Translations under genes and position numbers: made by a program
Source: Mycobacterium seoulense
GTDB lineage: Bacteria; Actinomycetota; Actinomycetes; Mycobacteriales; Mycobacteriaceae
DNA: 64,000 nucleotides
Reading direction: 5' to 3'
Assembly (NCBI RefSeq): GCF_010731595.1
Contig: NZ_AP022582.1
Location: forward strand, 1,240,001-1,304,000
Part shown: piece after piece, positions 8,797-20,060 of the stretch
Numbering within the stretch: the stretch's first letter is position 1
How the letters are laid out: every line of letters begins with the position of its first letter
Notes under the pieces: model-generated
What the model was told of the DNA's origin: nothing
Databases searched by the model: none
Seen by the model: the letters and a program-made list of their open reading frames with translations, nothing else

Positions 8797-9485
8797 CCGG
8801 TGTCCTCTCGTAGTCGGGCCGGGGTGGTGTGCGCGAGCAGGTGACCGTCGCGCATCAGCAGCAGGTCACCGCAGTGGTCGGCCTCGTCCATGACGTGGCT
8901 GGACACCAGCAGGGTGGTTCCGCCGCGGGCGAGATCGGCGAACTGCTCCCACAGGTCCGCGCGCAGGACGGGGTCCAGGCCCACGGTCGGCTCGTCGAGC
9001 ACCAGCAGCGACGGCCGGCAGACCAGCGCACACGCCAGCGACACCCGGGTGCGCTGACCGCCGGAAAGGTTGCCGCAGAAGGCGGTTCGGTGATCAACCA
9101 ACCCGACCCGCTCGATCGCGGCGTCGGCGGCCTGGTGGTCGAAACCGTACAGCGAGGCGAAGTACCGGACGTTGTCGACGACGCGCAGGTCGTTGTAGAT
9201 GGTCGGGTCCTGCGGCAGGTATCCGACCCGGCGGTGCAGCGGCGCCGACCCGGCGGGGTGGCCGAGCACGGTGACGGATCCCGAGTTCACGATCTGAGTG
9301 CCGACGATGCACCGCATCAGGGTGGTCTTGCCGCAGCCGGACGGGCCGAGCAGGCCGGTGATGCTCCCGCGTGCGATCTGCACCGAGAAGTCGTGCAGGG
9401 CGGGCCGCTTGCCGCGGATCACCCGCAGGTGATCGATGCGGACGACGGGTTCGGTGATTAATTCATCACACGATGAAGTCATCAT
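8730..9485 (-). CDS. ABC exporter ATP-binding protein (Rv1687c orthologue)
   Basis: This ATPase of about 251 residues carries Walker A GPSGCGKTT, signature LSGGQRTRVSLA, Walker B LLVLDEPTVGLD and the switch-histidine segment SSHVMDEAD. Its C-terminal extension is typical of DrrA/CcmA-type drug or lipid exporters. I chose the ATG pair at 9485/9482 because it sits inside the operator palindrome and gives the standard length; upstream residues are not ABC-like. It leads the exporter-repressor operon. Confidence 0.9.
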   Translation of the reverse strand: MMTSSCDELITEPVVRIDHLRVIRGKRPALHDFSVQIARGSITGLLGPSGCGKTTLMRCIVGTQIVNSGSVTVLGHPAGSAPLHRRVGYLPQDPTIYNDLRVVDNVRYFASLYGFDHQAADAAIERVGLVDHRTAFCGNLSGGQRTRVSLACALVCRPSLLVLDEPTVGLDPVLRADLWEQFADLARGGTTLLVSSHVMDEADHCGDLLLMRDGHLLAHTTPARLREDTGCTSLEDAFLSIIKRNIMRQAG

Positions 9486-9494
9486 GTGATGAAT
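9461..9494. promoter_or_regulatory. 34-bp palindromic operator for the TetR repressor
   Basis: The outer arms ATTCATCACA (9461-9470) and TGTGATGAAT (9485-9494) are perfect inverted repeats, and the inner arms GATGA and TCATC continue the symmetry about a central AG at 9477-9478. One base pair in the 16-bp arms mismatches. It overlaps the ATPase start codon, as expected for autorepression of the exporter-TetR operon. Confidence 0.75.
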
Positions 9495-9633
9495 AATCGT
9501 CCTCGGAGGGGGGACTGTCAAGAGCGCAGACGTAAAGGTTTTCGGTTGCGCAGGGACCCGGGTCATCACGGCGAGGGGCACTGGCTTAAGGGGATTCGCC
9601 CCTTGTTCGATGCGACGGCGCCGTGGCGGCGTT

Positions 9634-10905
<1,272 letters not shown>

Positions 10906-10976
10906 GACGCGCGCTCCTTCACAGGTCCCAAGACACCGGGATACTGCCATGACGGCGCTGCCGGTACGTTCGGTGG

Positions 10977-11588
10977 GTGGCCGCACGCCAGCTGCTCGTC
11001 GACCCCGTCGCGGCCGCGCAACGGCTCCTCGGCGCCACGCTCACCGGGCGGGGCGTCAGCGCCCTCGTCGTCGAAGTCGAGGCGTACGGCGGCGTACCCG
11101 ACGGCCCCTGGCCGGACGCCGCGGCGCATTCCTATCGCGGCCTCAACGGGCGCAACGCGGTGATGTTCGGGCCTCCCGGCCGGCTCTACACCTATCGCAG
11201 CCACGGAATCCATGTGTGCGCCAACGTGTCCTGCGGCCCGGACGGGACCGCGGCGGCCGTGTTGCTGCGGGCCGCCGCCCTCGAGGAGGGCACCGATACC
11301 GCGCGCGCCCGGCGCGGGGAGCTGGTCCGCGGCGCCGCGCTGGCGCGCGGCCCGGGCAACCTGTGTTCGGCCCTGGGAATCACCATGGACGACAACGGCA
11401 TCGACCTCTTCGACCCCGCCAGCGCGGTGACCCTGGACCTCAACGCGCCGATGGCCGCCGTGTCCGGTCCGCGCGTCGGGGTCAGCCAGGCCGCCGACCG
11501 GCCGTGGCGATTCTGGCTTGCTGGCCGCCCGGAGGTGTCGGCCTACCGGCGCAGCCCGCGCGCGCCGGCGCCCGGCACCAGCGACTAG
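10977..11588 (+). CDS. mpg: 3-methyladenine DNA glycosylase (Rv1688, AAG/Mpg family)
   Basis: This 203-residue AAG-type glycosylase excises alkylated purines in base-excision repair. It shows the catalytic-glutamate region VVEVEAYGG, the substrate-pocket segment [32 protein letters not shown], and the [16 protein letters not shown] segment of the family. The start is GTG 10977, about 70 bp from the divergent amt start. Length agrees with M. tuberculosis Mpg. Confidence 0.93.
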   Translation: MAARQLLVDPVAAAQRLLGATLTGRGVSALVVEVEAYGGVPDGPWPDAAAHSYRGLNGRNAVMFGPPGRLYTYRSHGIHVCANVSCGPDGTAAAVLLRAAALEEGTDTARARRGELVRGAALARGPGNLCSALGITMDDNGIDLFDPASAVTLDLNAPMAAVSGPRVGVSQAADRPWRFWLAGRPEVSAYRRSPRAPAPGTSD

Positions 11589-11594
11589 GTGCGA

Positions 11595-12479
11595 CTAGGC
11601 GGTGGCTTCCGCGGGGGCGACGGCGCGAAAGGCGGGGTCGACCCGGCGGGCGAGGAAAACGAAGCTGACGGCCAGCAGGGGCGCGACGGCGCTGTATAAC
11701 GCGGCCGGCATGGCCATTTCGGCGCTGTTCAGCAGCTGCGGGCTCAACGCGACGCCCATCGCCACCACGGCATTGTGCATTCCGACCTCCAGGCTGACCG
11801 CCACGGCCTGCCGGGGCGCCAGACGCATCAAGCGCGGCGCGAGATAGCCGACCGTCAAGCTCACGGCGCAGAACGTCACGACGGCTCCGCTGAGCGCGCC
11901 GAAGTGATGCCACAACGTCGTTCGTCCTCCGGCGACGGCGCCGAGCACGGCGACGACCAGCAGCACCAACGCGATGATGCGGACCGGCTTCTGCAGCCGC
12001 CCGGCCAGCTCCGGGAAGCGGTGGCGGAAGGCCACCCCGATCGCGATCGGGATGAGCACCAGGCCGAACACCGTGAAGAACTTGTCCACCTGAAGCGGGA
12101 GGAACCGGCCCCCGCCGAGGAACCAGGTCATCGACACGGCCAGGATCGCGGGCAGCGCGACGATCGACAGCACGGCGTTGATCGCGGTCAGCGTGAGGTT
12201 GAGGGCGAGGTCGCCGTTGAAGAGGTGGCTGAGGATGCTGGACATCGTCCCGCCGGGGGTGGCGGCCATCAGCATGAGCCCGACCGCCAGATGGGGCTCG
12301 AGGTGGAAGGCCTCGGCGATCGCCAGGCACAGGGTGGGCAACAGCAGCGACTGGCAGGCCAGTGCCACCGCCAGGGGTTTCCGCATGGTCGCGGCCCGCT
12401 TGAAGTCGGCGACCGTGAGCGTCAGCCCGAGGGCGAGCATCACCACCACGACGACCAGCGGCCAGTATCGGTTGTCCAT
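11595..12479 (-). CDS. BASS-family (bile acid:Na+ symporter-like) membrane transporter
   Basis: This 294-residue protein has about nine or ten hydrophobic helices. It carries BASS/SBF signatures: [25 protein letters not shown] for one crossover helix and [16 protein letters not shown] for the second. BASS proteins carry organic anions with sodium; the substrate is unknown. It converges on mpg with a 6-bp gap and diverges from tyrS. It is not part of the M. tuberculosis gene order as I know it, so it is probably a lineage-specific insertion, like the neighbouring amt. Confidence 0.85.
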   Translation of the reverse strand: MDNRYWPLVVVVVMLALGLTLTVADFKRAATMRKPLAVALACQSLLLPTLCLAIAEAFHLEPHLAVGLMLMAATPGGTMSSILSHLFNGDLALNLTLTAINAVLSIVALPAILAVSMTWFLGGGRFLPLQVDKFFTVFGLVLIPIAIGVAFRHRFPELAGRLQKPVRIIALVLLVVAVLGAVAGGRTTLWHHFGALSGAVVTFCAVSLTVGYLAPRLMRLAPRQAVAVSLEVGMHNAVVAMGVALSPQLLNSAEMAMPAALYSAVAPLLAVSFVFLARRVDPAFRAVAPAEATA

Positions 12480-12608
12480 AACGCTCCACGTCGTCGGTGC
12501 GCTCAGTGGGGGAAGGCGTTGGCGCGACGATGCGCCGCGCAGTCAGCTTGCCTTATCCCGCAGCGCGTGGGCGAATCGCGGCCGCGCGAGCGACTAAAGT
12601 CGGCGGCG

Positions 12609-13880
12609 ATGTCTTCCGGGATCCTTGACGAGCTGGGCTGGCGCGGGCTGATCGCGCAGTCCACCGACCTCGACGCGCTGGCCGCCGAGGCACAGCGCGG
12701 GCCGATGACCGTGTACGCCGGTTTCGACCCCACCGCGGCCAGCCTGCACGCGGGGCACCTGGTGCCACTGCTGGCGCTGCGCCGGTTCCAGCGCGCCGGC
12801 CACCGCCCGATCGTGCTCGCCGGCGGGGCCACCGGCATGATCGGGGACCCGCGCGACGTGGGGGAGCGCACCCTGAACGAGGCGGACACCGTCGCCGAAT
12901 GGACCGAGCGCATTCGCGGGCAGCTGGAGCGCTTCGTCGACTTCGACACGTCGCCGACCGGGGCCGTCGTCGTCAACAACCTGGACTGGACGGCCCCGTT
13001 GTCGGCCATCGAGTTCCTGCGCGACCTCGGCAAGCACTTCTCGGTCAACGTCATGCTGGATCGCGACACCATCCGGCGGCGGCTCGAGGGCGAGGGCATC
13101 TCCTACACGGAGTTCAGTTACCTGCTGCTGCAGGCCAACGACTACGTCGAACTGCACCGCCGTTACGGCTGCGCGCTGCAGATCGGCGGCTCCGACCAGT
13201 GGGGCAACATCATCGCGGGGGTCCGCCTGGTTCGCCAGAAGCTCGGGGCGGCGGTGCACGCGCTCACGGTGCCACTGGTGACCGCGGCCGACGGCACCAA
13301 GTTCGGCAAGTCCACCGGCGGCGGCAGCCTGTGGCTCGACCCGGCGATGACCACCCCCTACGCGTGGTACCAGTACTTCGTCAACACCGCCGACGCCGAC
13401 GTGATCCGCTACCTGCGGTGGTTCACCTTCCTGTCGGCCGACGAGCTGAGCGAGCTGGAACAGGCGACGGCCGAGCGCCCGCAGCAGCGCGCCGCCCAGC
13501 GACGACTGGCCCGTGAGCTGACCGTGCTGGTGCACGGGGAGGCGGCCACCGAGGCGGTCGAGCATGCCAGCCGGGCGCTGTTCGGCCAGGGCGAACTGGA
13601 CCGCCTCGACGAGGCGACGCTGGCGGCGGCGCTGCGCGAGGCCTCGGTCGCCGAGCTCAAACCCGGCGGCCCGGACGGGATCGTCGACCTGCTGGTGGCC
13701 AGCGGCCTGTCCGAGAGCAGGAAGGCCGCGCGCCGCACCATCGGCGAGGGCGGGGTGTCGGTCAACAACGTCCGGATCGACAGCGAGGAGTGGGCGCCGC
13801 AACCCACGGACTTCCTGCACGGCCGGTGGCTGGTGCTGCGCCGCGGCAAGCGGACGATCGCGGGGATCGAAAAGGTCTAG
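12609..13880 (+). CDS. tyrS: Tyrosyl-tRNA synthetase (Rv1689)
   Basis: This 423-residue class I aminoacyl-tRNA synthetase has its HIGH-type motif in [10 protein letters not shown] (about residue 50), the tyrosine pocket segment [11 protein letters not shown], a KMSKS-type loop KFGKSTGG, and a C-terminal S4 RNA-binding domain ([20 protein letters not shown]). It charges tRNA-Tyr. ATG 12609 gives the usual N terminus [13 protein letters not shown]; the long frame further upstream is antisense to the transporter gene. I see no T-box leader. Confidence 0.96.
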   Translation: MSSGILDELGWRGLIAQSTDLDALAAEAQRGPMTVYAGFDPTAASLHAGHLVPLLALRRFQRAGHRPIVLAGGATGMIGDPRDVGERTLNEADTVAEWTERIRGQLERFVDFDTSPTGAVVVNNLDWTAPLSAIEFLRDLGKHFSVNVMLDRDTIRRRLEGEGISYTEFSYLLLQANDYVELHRRYGCALQIGGSDQWGNIIAGVRLVRQKLGAAVHALTVPLVTAADGTKFGKSTGGGSLWLDPAMTTPYAWYQYFVNTADADVIRYLRWFTFLSADELSELEQATAERPQQRAAQRRLARELTVLVHGEAATEAVEHASRALFGQGELDRLDEATLAAALREASVAELKPGGPDGIVDLLVASGLSESRKAARRTIGEGGVSVNNVRIDSEEWAPQPTDFLHGRWLVLRRGKRTIAGIEKV

Positions 13881-13964
13881 GACCGCATCCGCAAAACGCG
13901 TTGGTGCGCAAATCTTTACCGTACGGTGTTGCGGTTGTGACCCGCGTTGGCCAGGGTGGTCACG

Positions 13965-14330
13965 ATGACATCCCTCAGGCGTGTGGAATGGGCCCTGCTG
14001 CGCGTCCTGGGGGTGAGTGCGTGCGTGGCGGGGATGGCCGCGCCACTGGCGGCGCCCGTCCGCGCCGACATGCGGGGGAACGCGTTCCTGATGGCGCTCA
14101 GCAACGCCGGCATCACCTATCCGCACCCGGAGGGCGCCCTGGCGCTGGGCCAGTCGGTGTGCCCGATGCTGGTCATGCCGGGCCAGTCGTTCGACTCGGT
14201 CGCCGACGAAATGGCCAGCCGCAGCGGCCTGGGCTACGAGTCGGCGGGCCTGTTCACCATCGTCGCGGTGGCCAACTACTGCCCGGCGGTGATCGCGCCG
14301 CTGCTGCAGAACCGGCTCACGGCGTACTAG
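13965..14330 (+). CDS. lprJ: LprJ-like DUF732 secreted/lipoprotein (Rv1690 orthologue)
   Basis: This 121-residue protein starts with a hydrophobic signal and a possible lipobox GVSAC (Cys about residue 20), then a second AxA-like site at VRAD. The mature domain has DUF732 features: AFLMALSNAGITYP, GQSVCPML with a conserved cysteine, and a later cysteine in NYCPAVIAP, which probably pair. ATG 13965 follows AGGGTGG. Position after tyrS matches lprJ. Its role is unknown; it is exported and likely cell-envelope associated. Confidence 0.8.
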   Translation: MTSLRRVEWALLRVLGVSACVAGMAAPLAAPVRADMRGNAFLMALSNAGITYPHPEGALALGQSVCPMLVMPGQSFDSVADEMASRSGLGYESAGLFTIVAVANYCPAVIAPLLQNRLTAY

Positions 14331-14357
14331 CGATCCAGCCCCCGTATCCTCGGCTGC

Positions 14358-15146
14358 GTGGTCGACGACAGGCAGCGGCAGCGGGGTGAACGGCGCCCGC
14401 GCCCGTCGGGCAACTGGTCGGGGCCCGGCCGTGCCCGGCCGGTCCAGCCGCAGCAGCCCGACGCCCGCCGCACGCCGGAGCCCGGGCCGCCGATACCGCC
14501 CGGCGTCGAGGCCCGGCAGCTGGCGCCCGAGATCCGTGGCGAACTCAGCACCCTGGACCGCGCCACCGCCGACGCGGTGGCGCGCCACCTGGTCGCCGCC
14601 GGTGAGCTGCTCGACGAAGACCCGGAGGCGGCGCTGAGCCACGCCCGCGCCGCCCGCGCGCGGTCCAGCAGGATCGCCGCGATTCGCGAGGCCGTCGGAA
14701 TCGCCGCCTATCACTGCGGTGACTGGGCGCAGGCGCTGGCCGAATTGCGCGCCGCCCGCAGGATGGGCAGCAAGTCCAACCTGCTCGCCCTGATCGCGGA
14801 TTGCGAACGCGGCCTTGGCCGCCCGGAACGGGCCATCGAGCTCGCGCGCGGTCCGGAGGCGGCCCAGCTCGACGGTGACGACGCCGACGAGCTGCGCATC
14901 GTCGCCGCGGGGGCACGCGCGGACCTCGGGCAGCTGGAGCAGGCGCTGACCGTCTTGTCCACGCCGCAACTCGACCCGGCCCGCAGGGGCTCGACGGCGG
15001 CGCGGTTGTTCTACGCCTATGCCGACACGCTCCTGGCCCTCGGCCGCGATGACGAAGCGCTGCAATGGTTTCTGCGCTCAGCGGCCGCCGACGTCGAAGG
15101 CGTCACCGACGCCGAAGACCGGGTCAGCGAGCTGGGCTCCCGATGA
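14358..15146 (+). CDS. TPR-like protein (Rv1691 orthologue)
   Basis: This 262-residue protein has a basic, proline-rich N terminus (residues 1-50) followed by alanine-rich helical repeats resembling TPR units (AVGIAAYHCGDWAQALAELRAARR, then ADTLLALGRDDEALQWFLRSA). Such repeats are protein-interaction scaffolds. It starts at GTG 14358 and overlaps the HAD phosphatase start by 4 bp (ATGA), so the two are co-translated. No enzymatic motif is visible. Confidence 0.85.
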   Translation: MVDDRQRQRGERRPRPSGNWSGPGRARPVQPQQPDARRTPEPGPPIPPGVEARQLAPEIRGELSTLDRATADAVARHLVAAGELLDEDPEAALSHARAARARSSRIAAIREAVGIAAYHCGDWAQALAELRAARRMGSKSNLLALIADCERGLGRPERAIELARGPEAAQLDGDDADELRIVAAGARADLGQLEQALTVLSTPQLDPARRGSTAARLFYAYADTLLALGRDDEALQWFLRSAAADVEGVTDAEDRVSELGSR

Positions 15147-16144
15147 CAAGCGTTGCGCGCCAATACGATTGCCTGCTACTCGACCTGGATGGGACGTTGT
15201 TCCGCGGCCGCCGGCCCACCGAGGGCGCGGTGCAAGCCCTGGCCGAGGTAAAAAGCCGCGCGTTCTTCATCACCAACAACGCGTCGCGCAGCGCCGCCGA
15301 GGTCGCCGCACACCTGACCGAACTCGGCTTCACCGCCACCGCCGACGATGTCGCCACCAGCGCCCAGAGCGCGGCCCGGCTGCTGGCCGCTCAGCTGCCG
15401 GCCCGGTCGCCGGTGCTGATCGTGGGCACCGACGCGCTGGCCGACGAGGTCGCGGCCGTCGGGCTGCGCCCGGTGCGCCGGTTCGACGACGACCCGGTCG
15501 CCGTCGTCCAGGGTCTGTCGATGAGCATCGGCTGGCCGGACCTGGCCGAGGCCGCGCTGGCCATTCGGTCCGGCGCGCTGTGGGTGGCGGCCAACGTCGA
15601 CCCGACGCTGCCCACCGAGCGGGGCCTGCTGCCGGGGAACGGGTCCATGGTCGCCGCGCTGCGCGCGGCCACCGGCGCCGAGCCCCAGGTCGCGGGCAAA
15701 CCGGCGCCCGGACTGCTCACCGATGCGGCGGCCAGGGGCGATTTCCGCGCGCCCCTGGTGGTCGGCGACCGGCTGGACACCGACATCGAGGGCGCCAACG
15801 CGGCCAAGCTGCCCAGCCTGATGGTGCTCACCGGGGTCAACTCCGCGCGCGACGCCGTGTACGCCGAACCCGTCCACCGGCCCACCTATATCGGCCACGA
15901 CCTGCGGGCGTTGCACCAGGACGGCGAGCGGCTGGCGGTCGGGCCGCAGCCGGGCTGGCGGGTCGACGTCTGCGAGCGGGCGGTGACCGTCAGCGCTGAC
16001 GGGCCCGACGACGGCGACGGGCTGGCGATCGTGCGGGCCGTCGCCGGCGCGGTGTGGGGCGCGCGGCGGGACGGGCGGCCGATCACCGTCGAGGCCGGCG
16101 ACGCGCGCGCCCGCGAGGCGCTGCAGCGGTGGTCTCTGGGCTAG
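15143..16144 (+). CDS. HAD-IIA phosphatase, glycerol-3-phosphate phosphatase type (Rv1692 orthologue)
   Basis: This 333-residue HAD-superfamily enzyme has motif I LLLDLDGTLFRG, motif II FITNNAS, the lysine-containing segment VAGKPAPGLL and motif IV VVGDRLDTDIEGA. The order and NagD-like cap identify subclass IIA. The M. tuberculosis orthologue dephosphorylates glycerol phosphate during phospholipid recycling. ATG 15143 lies in the ATGA overlap with the preceding TPR gene. A C-terminal extension after about residue 260 is typical of the actinobacterial form. Confidence 0.9.
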   Translation: MTSVARQYDCLLLDLDGTLFRGRRPTEGAVQALAEVKSRAFFITNNASRSAAEVAAHLTELGFTATADDVATSAQSAARLLAAQLPARSPVLIVGTDALADEVAAVGLRPVRRFDDDPVAVVQGLSMSIGWPDLAEAALAIRSGALWVAANVDPTLPTERGLLPGNGSMVAALRAATGAEPQVAGKPAPGLLTDAAARGDFRAPLVVGDRLDTDIEGANAAKLPSLMVLTGVNSARDAVYAEPVHRPTYIGHDLRALHQDGERLAVGPQPGWRVDVCERAVTVSADGPDDGDGLAIVRAVAGAVWGARRDGRPITVEAGDARAREALQRWSLG

Positions 16145-16156
16145 CGTTAGAGCGCA

Positions 16157-16342
16157 ATGACTATCGATCCTGAAGAGATTCGCGCGGAAATCGACGCCCT
16201 GCTGGCCCAGCTGCCGGAGCCGGGCGCCCCGGAAAGCCCGGACAGCGGGCCGTCCCTCACCGAGCTCGAAGAGATAGCGCGCCGCCTCTCCGAGGCGCAC
16301 GACGTGCTGCTGGCCGCGCTGGAATCGGCGGAGAAGGGCTGA
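16157..16342 (+). CDS. Small conserved acidic protein (Rv1693 orthologue)
   Basis: This 61-residue protein is highly charged and helical (MTIDPEEIRAEIDALLAQLP, then LTELEEIARRLSEAHDVLLAALESAEKG). It has amphipathic heptads that could form a short coiled coil. It lies 12 bp after the phosphatase and 8 bp before tlyA, in the same operon. Position and size match Rv1693. Function is unknown. Confidence 0.8.
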   Translation: MTIDPEEIRAEIDALLAQLPEPGAPESPDSGPSLTELEEIARRLSEAHDVLLAALESAEKG

Positions 16343-16350
16343 GTGCCCGC

Positions 16351-17160
16351 ATGTCTCGCCGCGCCCGCGTCGACGCCGAGCTGGTCCGGCGCGGCCTCGC
16401 GCGATCGCGTCAGCAGGCCGCGGAGTTGATCGGCGCCGGGCGGGTCAGCATCGACGGGCTGCCGGCCCGCAAGCCGGGCACCGCCGTCGCCCTCACCGCG
16501 GCGCTGACGGTGACCGACGACGGCGAACGGGACTGGGTGTCGCGCGGCGCGCACAAGCTCATCGGCGCGCTGGACACCTTCGGGATCGACGTGGCGGGCC
16601 GCCGCTGCCTGGACGCCGGGGCCTCGACGGGCGGCTTCACCGAGGTCCTGCTGGACCGGGGCGCCGCGGAAGTGGTCGCCGTGGACGTCGGCTACGGCCA
16701 GCTGGCGTGGTCGCTGCGCTGCGACCCGCGGGTGGTCGTCGTCGAGCGGACGAACGCCCGTGACCTGTCCCGGGAGGCGATCGGCGGGCCGGTCGACCTG
16801 GTGGTGGCCGACCTGTCGTTCATCTCGCTGGCCACCGTGTTGCCCGCGCTGGCTGGATGTGCTTCCCCCGCTGCGGATATCGTTCCCATGGTGAAGCCGC
16901 AGTTCGAGGTGGGCCGGGGCCAGGTCGGCGCCGGCGGCGTCGTGCACGACCCCGCCCTGCGCGCCGACGCCGTGCTGGGCGTGGCGCGGCGCGCCGGCGA
17001 GCTGGGCTGGCACACCGTCGGCGTCACCGCGAGCCCGCTGCCGGGCCCGTCGGGCAACGTCGAATACTTCCTGTGGCTGCGCGCCCGGACCGATCGGGGA
17101 TTGGCGGATGAGGAGTTGGTGACGGCGGTGCGGAACGCCGTGAGCGAGGGCCCGCAATGA
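16351..17160 (+). CDS. tlyA: TlyA 2'-O-methyltransferase (Rv1694)
   Basis: This 269-residue protein has an N-terminal S4 domain (residues 1-60, [26 protein letters not shown]) and an FtsJ-like Rossmann methyltransferase domain with the SAM-binding motif [15 protein letters not shown] and catalytic-region segment [13 protein letters not shown]. TlyA methylates 16S and 23S rRNA riboses and its loss causes capreomycin resistance in M. tuberculosis. It overlaps nadK by 4 bp (ATGA). Confidence 0.95.
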   Translation: MSRRARVDAELVRRGLARSRQQAAELIGAGRVSIDGLPARKPGTAVALTAALTVTDDGERDWVSRGAHKLIGALDTFGIDVAGRRCLDAGASTGGFTEVLLDRGAAEVVAVDVGYGQLAWSLRCDPRVVVVERTNARDLSREAIGGPVDLVVADLSFISLATVLPALAGCASPAADIVPMVKPQFEVGRGQVGAGGVVHDPALRADAVLGVARRAGELGWHTVGVTASPLPGPSGNVEYFLWLRARTDRGLADEELVTAVRNAVSEGPQ

Positions 17161-18089
17161 CCGCTTCGACCGAGCACCGCACCGTGCTGATGGTGGTGCA
17201 CACCGGCCGCGAGGAAGCCACCGAGACGGCGGCCCGCGTGCAGAAAGTGCTGAGCGACAACGACATTGCCCTCCGTGTGCTGTCCGCCGAGGCGGTCGAC
17301 CGCGGCTCGTTGCAGGTGGCTCCCGACGACATCCGGGCGATGGGCGTCGAAATCCAGGTCGTCGACGCGGATCCGCATGCCGCCGACGGCTGCGAACTGG
17401 TGCTGGTACTCGGCGGGGACGGCACGTTCCTGCGCGCGGCCGAACTGGCACGCAACGCAGGGATTCCGGTGCTGGGCGTCAACCTGGGCCGGATCGGGTT
17501 TCTGGCCGAGGCCGAGGCGGAGGCCATCGACAAAGTGCTGGACCACGTGGTCGCCCGCGACTACCGGGTGGAGGACCGGTTGACGCTCGACGTGGTCGTG
17601 CGCGCCGGCGGTCGCGAGATCGAACGCGGGTGGGCGCTCAACGAGGTCAGCCTGGAGAAGGGCCCGCGGCTGGGCGTGCTGGGGGTGGTGGTCGAGATCG
17701 ACGGGCGGCCCGTATCGGCGTTCGGATGCGACGGGGTGCTGGTGTCGACGCCCACCGGGTCGACCGCCTACGCGTTCTCCGCGGGCGGCCCGGTGCTGTG
17801 GCCGGACCTCGAGGCAATCCTGGTGGTGCCCAACAACGCTCACGCACTGTTCGGCCGGCCGATGGTCACCAGCCCCGCCGCCACCATCGCCATCGAGGTC
17901 GAGGCGGACGGCCACGACGCCCTGGTGTTCTGCGACGGTCGCCGCGAAATGCTGATCCCGGCCGGCAGCCGGATCGAGGTGAGGCGCTGCGACACGCCGG
18001 TGAAATGGGCACGGCTGGACAGCGCCCCGTTCACCGACCGGTTGGTGCGCAAGTTCCGGTTGCCGGTCACCGGGTGGCGTGGGAAGTAA
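17157..18089 (+). CDS. nadK: NAD kinase (Rv1695)
   Basis: This 310-residue polyphosphate/ATP-NAD kinase has the [12 protein letters not shown] motif, the second conserved NE segment [10 protein letters not shown], and the glycine-rich [17 protein letters not shown] motif. It makes NADP from NAD. It is translationally coupled to tlyA by ATGA and is followed 23 bp later by recN, as in M. tuberculosis. Confidence 0.96.
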   Translation: MTASTEHRTVLMVVHTGREEATETAARVQKVLSDNDIALRVLSAEAVDRGSLQVAPDDIRAMGVEIQVVDADPHAADGCELVLVLGGDGTFLRAAELARNAGIPVLGVNLGRIGFLAEAEAEAIDKVLDHVVARDYRVEDRLTLDVVVRAGGREIERGWALNEVSLEKGPRLGVLGVVVEIDGRPVSAFGCDGVLVSTPTGSTAYAFSAGGPVLWPDLEAILVVPNNAHALFGRPMVTSPAATIAIEVEADGHDALVFCDGRREMLIPAGSRIEVRRCDTPVKWARLDSAPFTDRLVRKFRLPVTGWRGK

Positions 18090-18112
18090 CGGCGCGGCTC
18101 GGAGCTGACTGA

Positions 18113-19870
18113 ATGCTGACCGAAATCCGCATCGAGTCGCTCGGTGCCATCAGCGCGGCGGTCGGGGAGTTCGACCGCGGCCTGACCGTGCTGACCGGCG
18201 AGACCGGCACTGGCAAGACCATGGTGGTGACCGGGCTGCACCTGCTCGGCGGTGCCCGCGCCGACGCCACCCGGGTCCGGTCGGGTGCCGACCGCGCGGT
18301 CGTCGAAGGCCGTTTCACCACAACCGATCTCGAGGACGCCGTGGTGGCGCAGCTGGACGAGATGCTGGAGGCGTCGGGCGCTGAACGCGACGAGGACGGC
18401 AGCGTGATCGCGCTGCGCTCGGTCAGCCGCGACGGGCCGTCGCGGGCTTATCTGGGCGGTCGCAGCGTGCCCGCCAAGTCGCTGGGCGACTTCACCACCG
18501 AGCTGCTCACGCTGCATGGGCAAAACGACCAGCTGCGGCTGATGCGGCCCGAGGAGCAACGCGCCGCCCTGGACCGGTTCGCCAAGGCCGGAACCGCGCT
18601 CGAGCGCTACCGCAAACTGCGCGACGCGTGGCTCACCGCGCGCCACGACCTCGCCGACCGCCGGAACCGCATGCGCGAACTCGCGCTGGAGTCCGACCGG
18701 CTGACCTTCGCGCTCAACGAGATTGACGCCGTCGACCCACAGCCGGGCGAGGACGACGCGCTGGTCGCCGATATCGTGCGGCTCTCCGAATTGGACACGC
18801 TGCGCGAGGCCGCGACCACCGCGCACGCGGCGCTGTCCGGGGCTCCCGACGACGTGGAGGCCTCCGGACACAGCGCCGCCGACGGCCTGGGCCGCGCGAA
18901 GGCGGCCTTGGAGTCGACGGACGACGCGAAGCTGCGGGCGCTGGCCGGGCAGGTGCGCGAGGCGCTGACGGTGGTCGCCGACGCGGCCGGCGAACTGAGC
19001 GGATTCCTGGACGAGCTGCCGGTCGACGCCAGCGCGCTGGAGGCCAAGCTGGCCCGGCAGGCCGAACTGCGCACGCTGACCCGCAAGTACGCCGCGGACG
19101 TCGACGGGGTGCTGCGCTGGGCCCAGGAGTCGCGGCAGCGGCTGGCCCAACTCGACGTCTCCGAGGAGGGTTTGACGGCGCTGGCGGCCCGGGTCGACGA
19201 GCTCGCGCGTGAATTGGCCCAGGCCGCAGTCGATCTGAGCGGAATCCGGCGTAAGGCGGCCAAGCGGCTGGCCAAGGAGGTCACCGCCGAGCTGTCCGGG
19301 CTGGCGATGGCCGACGCGCAATTCAGTATCGACGTGAGCGACGACGTCGTCGCCGACAAGGACGATCCGGCCGCGCTCGCGCTCCCGTCCGGCGGGCTGG
19401 CCCGCGCCGGCATCGACGGCGTCGACCAGGTCGAGTTCGGTTTCGCGGCGCACCGCGGGATGGACCAGCTGCCGCTGGCCAAGAGCGCGTCCGGCGGCGA
19501 GCTGTCCCGGGTGATGCTGGCGCTGGAGGTGGTGCTGGCGGCCTCGGCGGCGGGCACCACCATGGTGTTCGACGAGGTCGACGCCGGCGTCGGCGGCCGC
19601 GCCGCGGTGCAGATCGGGCGGCGGTTGGCGCGGTTGGCGCGCACCCACCAGGTGATCGTGGTGACGCATCTGCCGCAGGTCGCGGCGTACGCCGACGTGC
19701 ACCTGGTGGTGCACAGCGCCGGGCCCAAGGGCACCAGCGTGGTACGGCGGGTCACCGGCGACGAGCGGGTCGCCGAACTGGCGCGGATGCTGGCGGGGCT
19801 GGGCGAATCCGACAGCGGGCGCGCGCACGCCCGGGAACTGCTCGACGCCGCCCAGCGGGACGAGATCTGA
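18113..19870 (+). CDS. recN: DNA repair ATPase RecN (Rv1696)
   Basis: This 585-residue SMC-like protein has N-terminal Walker A GETGTGKT (about residues 29-36), a long charged coiled-coil middle (about 170-400), and C-terminal signature SASGGELSRVMLALE followed by Walker B TMVFDEVDAGVGG. RecN acts in double-strand-break repair. I found no perfect SOS box directly upstream, so LexA control is not evident here. Confidence 0.95.
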   Translation: MLTEIRIESLGAISAAVGEFDRGLTVLTGETGTGKTMVVTGLHLLGGARADATRVRSGADRAVVEGRFTTTDLEDAVVAQLDEMLEASGAERDEDGSVIALRSVSRDGPSRAYLGGRSVPAKSLGDFTTELLTLHGQNDQLRLMRPEEQRAALDRFAKAGTALERYRKLRDAWLTARHDLADRRNRMRELALESDRLTFALNEIDAVDPQPGEDDALVADIVRLSELDTLREAATTAHAALSGAPDDVEASGHSAADGLGRAKAALESTDDAKLRALAGQVREALTVVADAAGELSGFLDELPVDASALEAKLARQAELRTLTRKYAADVDGVLRWAQESRQRLAQLDVSEEGLTALAARVDELARELAQAAVDLSGIRRKAAKRLAKEVTAELSGLAMADAQFSIDVSDDVVADKDDPAALALPSGGLARAGIDGVDQVEFGFAAHRGMDQLPLAKSASGGELSRVMLALEVVLAASAAGTTMVFDEVDAGVGGRAAVQIGRRLARLARTHQVIVVTHLPQVAAYADVHLVVHSAGPKGTSVVRRVTGDERVAELARMLAGLGESDSGRAHARELLDAAQRDEI

Positions 19871-20060
19871 GCCGCCGCCCCGCCCTGCGGCGAGGGTGCG
19901 TGTTTGTCCGAGGACACGCCGCGCAAGCCGCGCAACTGCGCACCGTGGCGCGACCAACCCGTTAGGAGCTTGTGACTAATGGGACTCTAGATAACTTCTG
20001 AGGCTGGTGTTACGGCGCGCCTCCACGCCTGATCCGGGCATCACCGACAGAATCGCCCCC

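Noticed and set aside
12594-15065. 823-codon minus-strand frame across tyrS and its neighbours
   Set aside because: It lies opposite three recognised genes and has no family-like segment; a by-product of GC-biased codons.
17840-19957. 705-codon minus-strand frame over recN
   Set aside because: It is antisense to recN; repetitive VGH/QPGQ composition typical of shadow frames.
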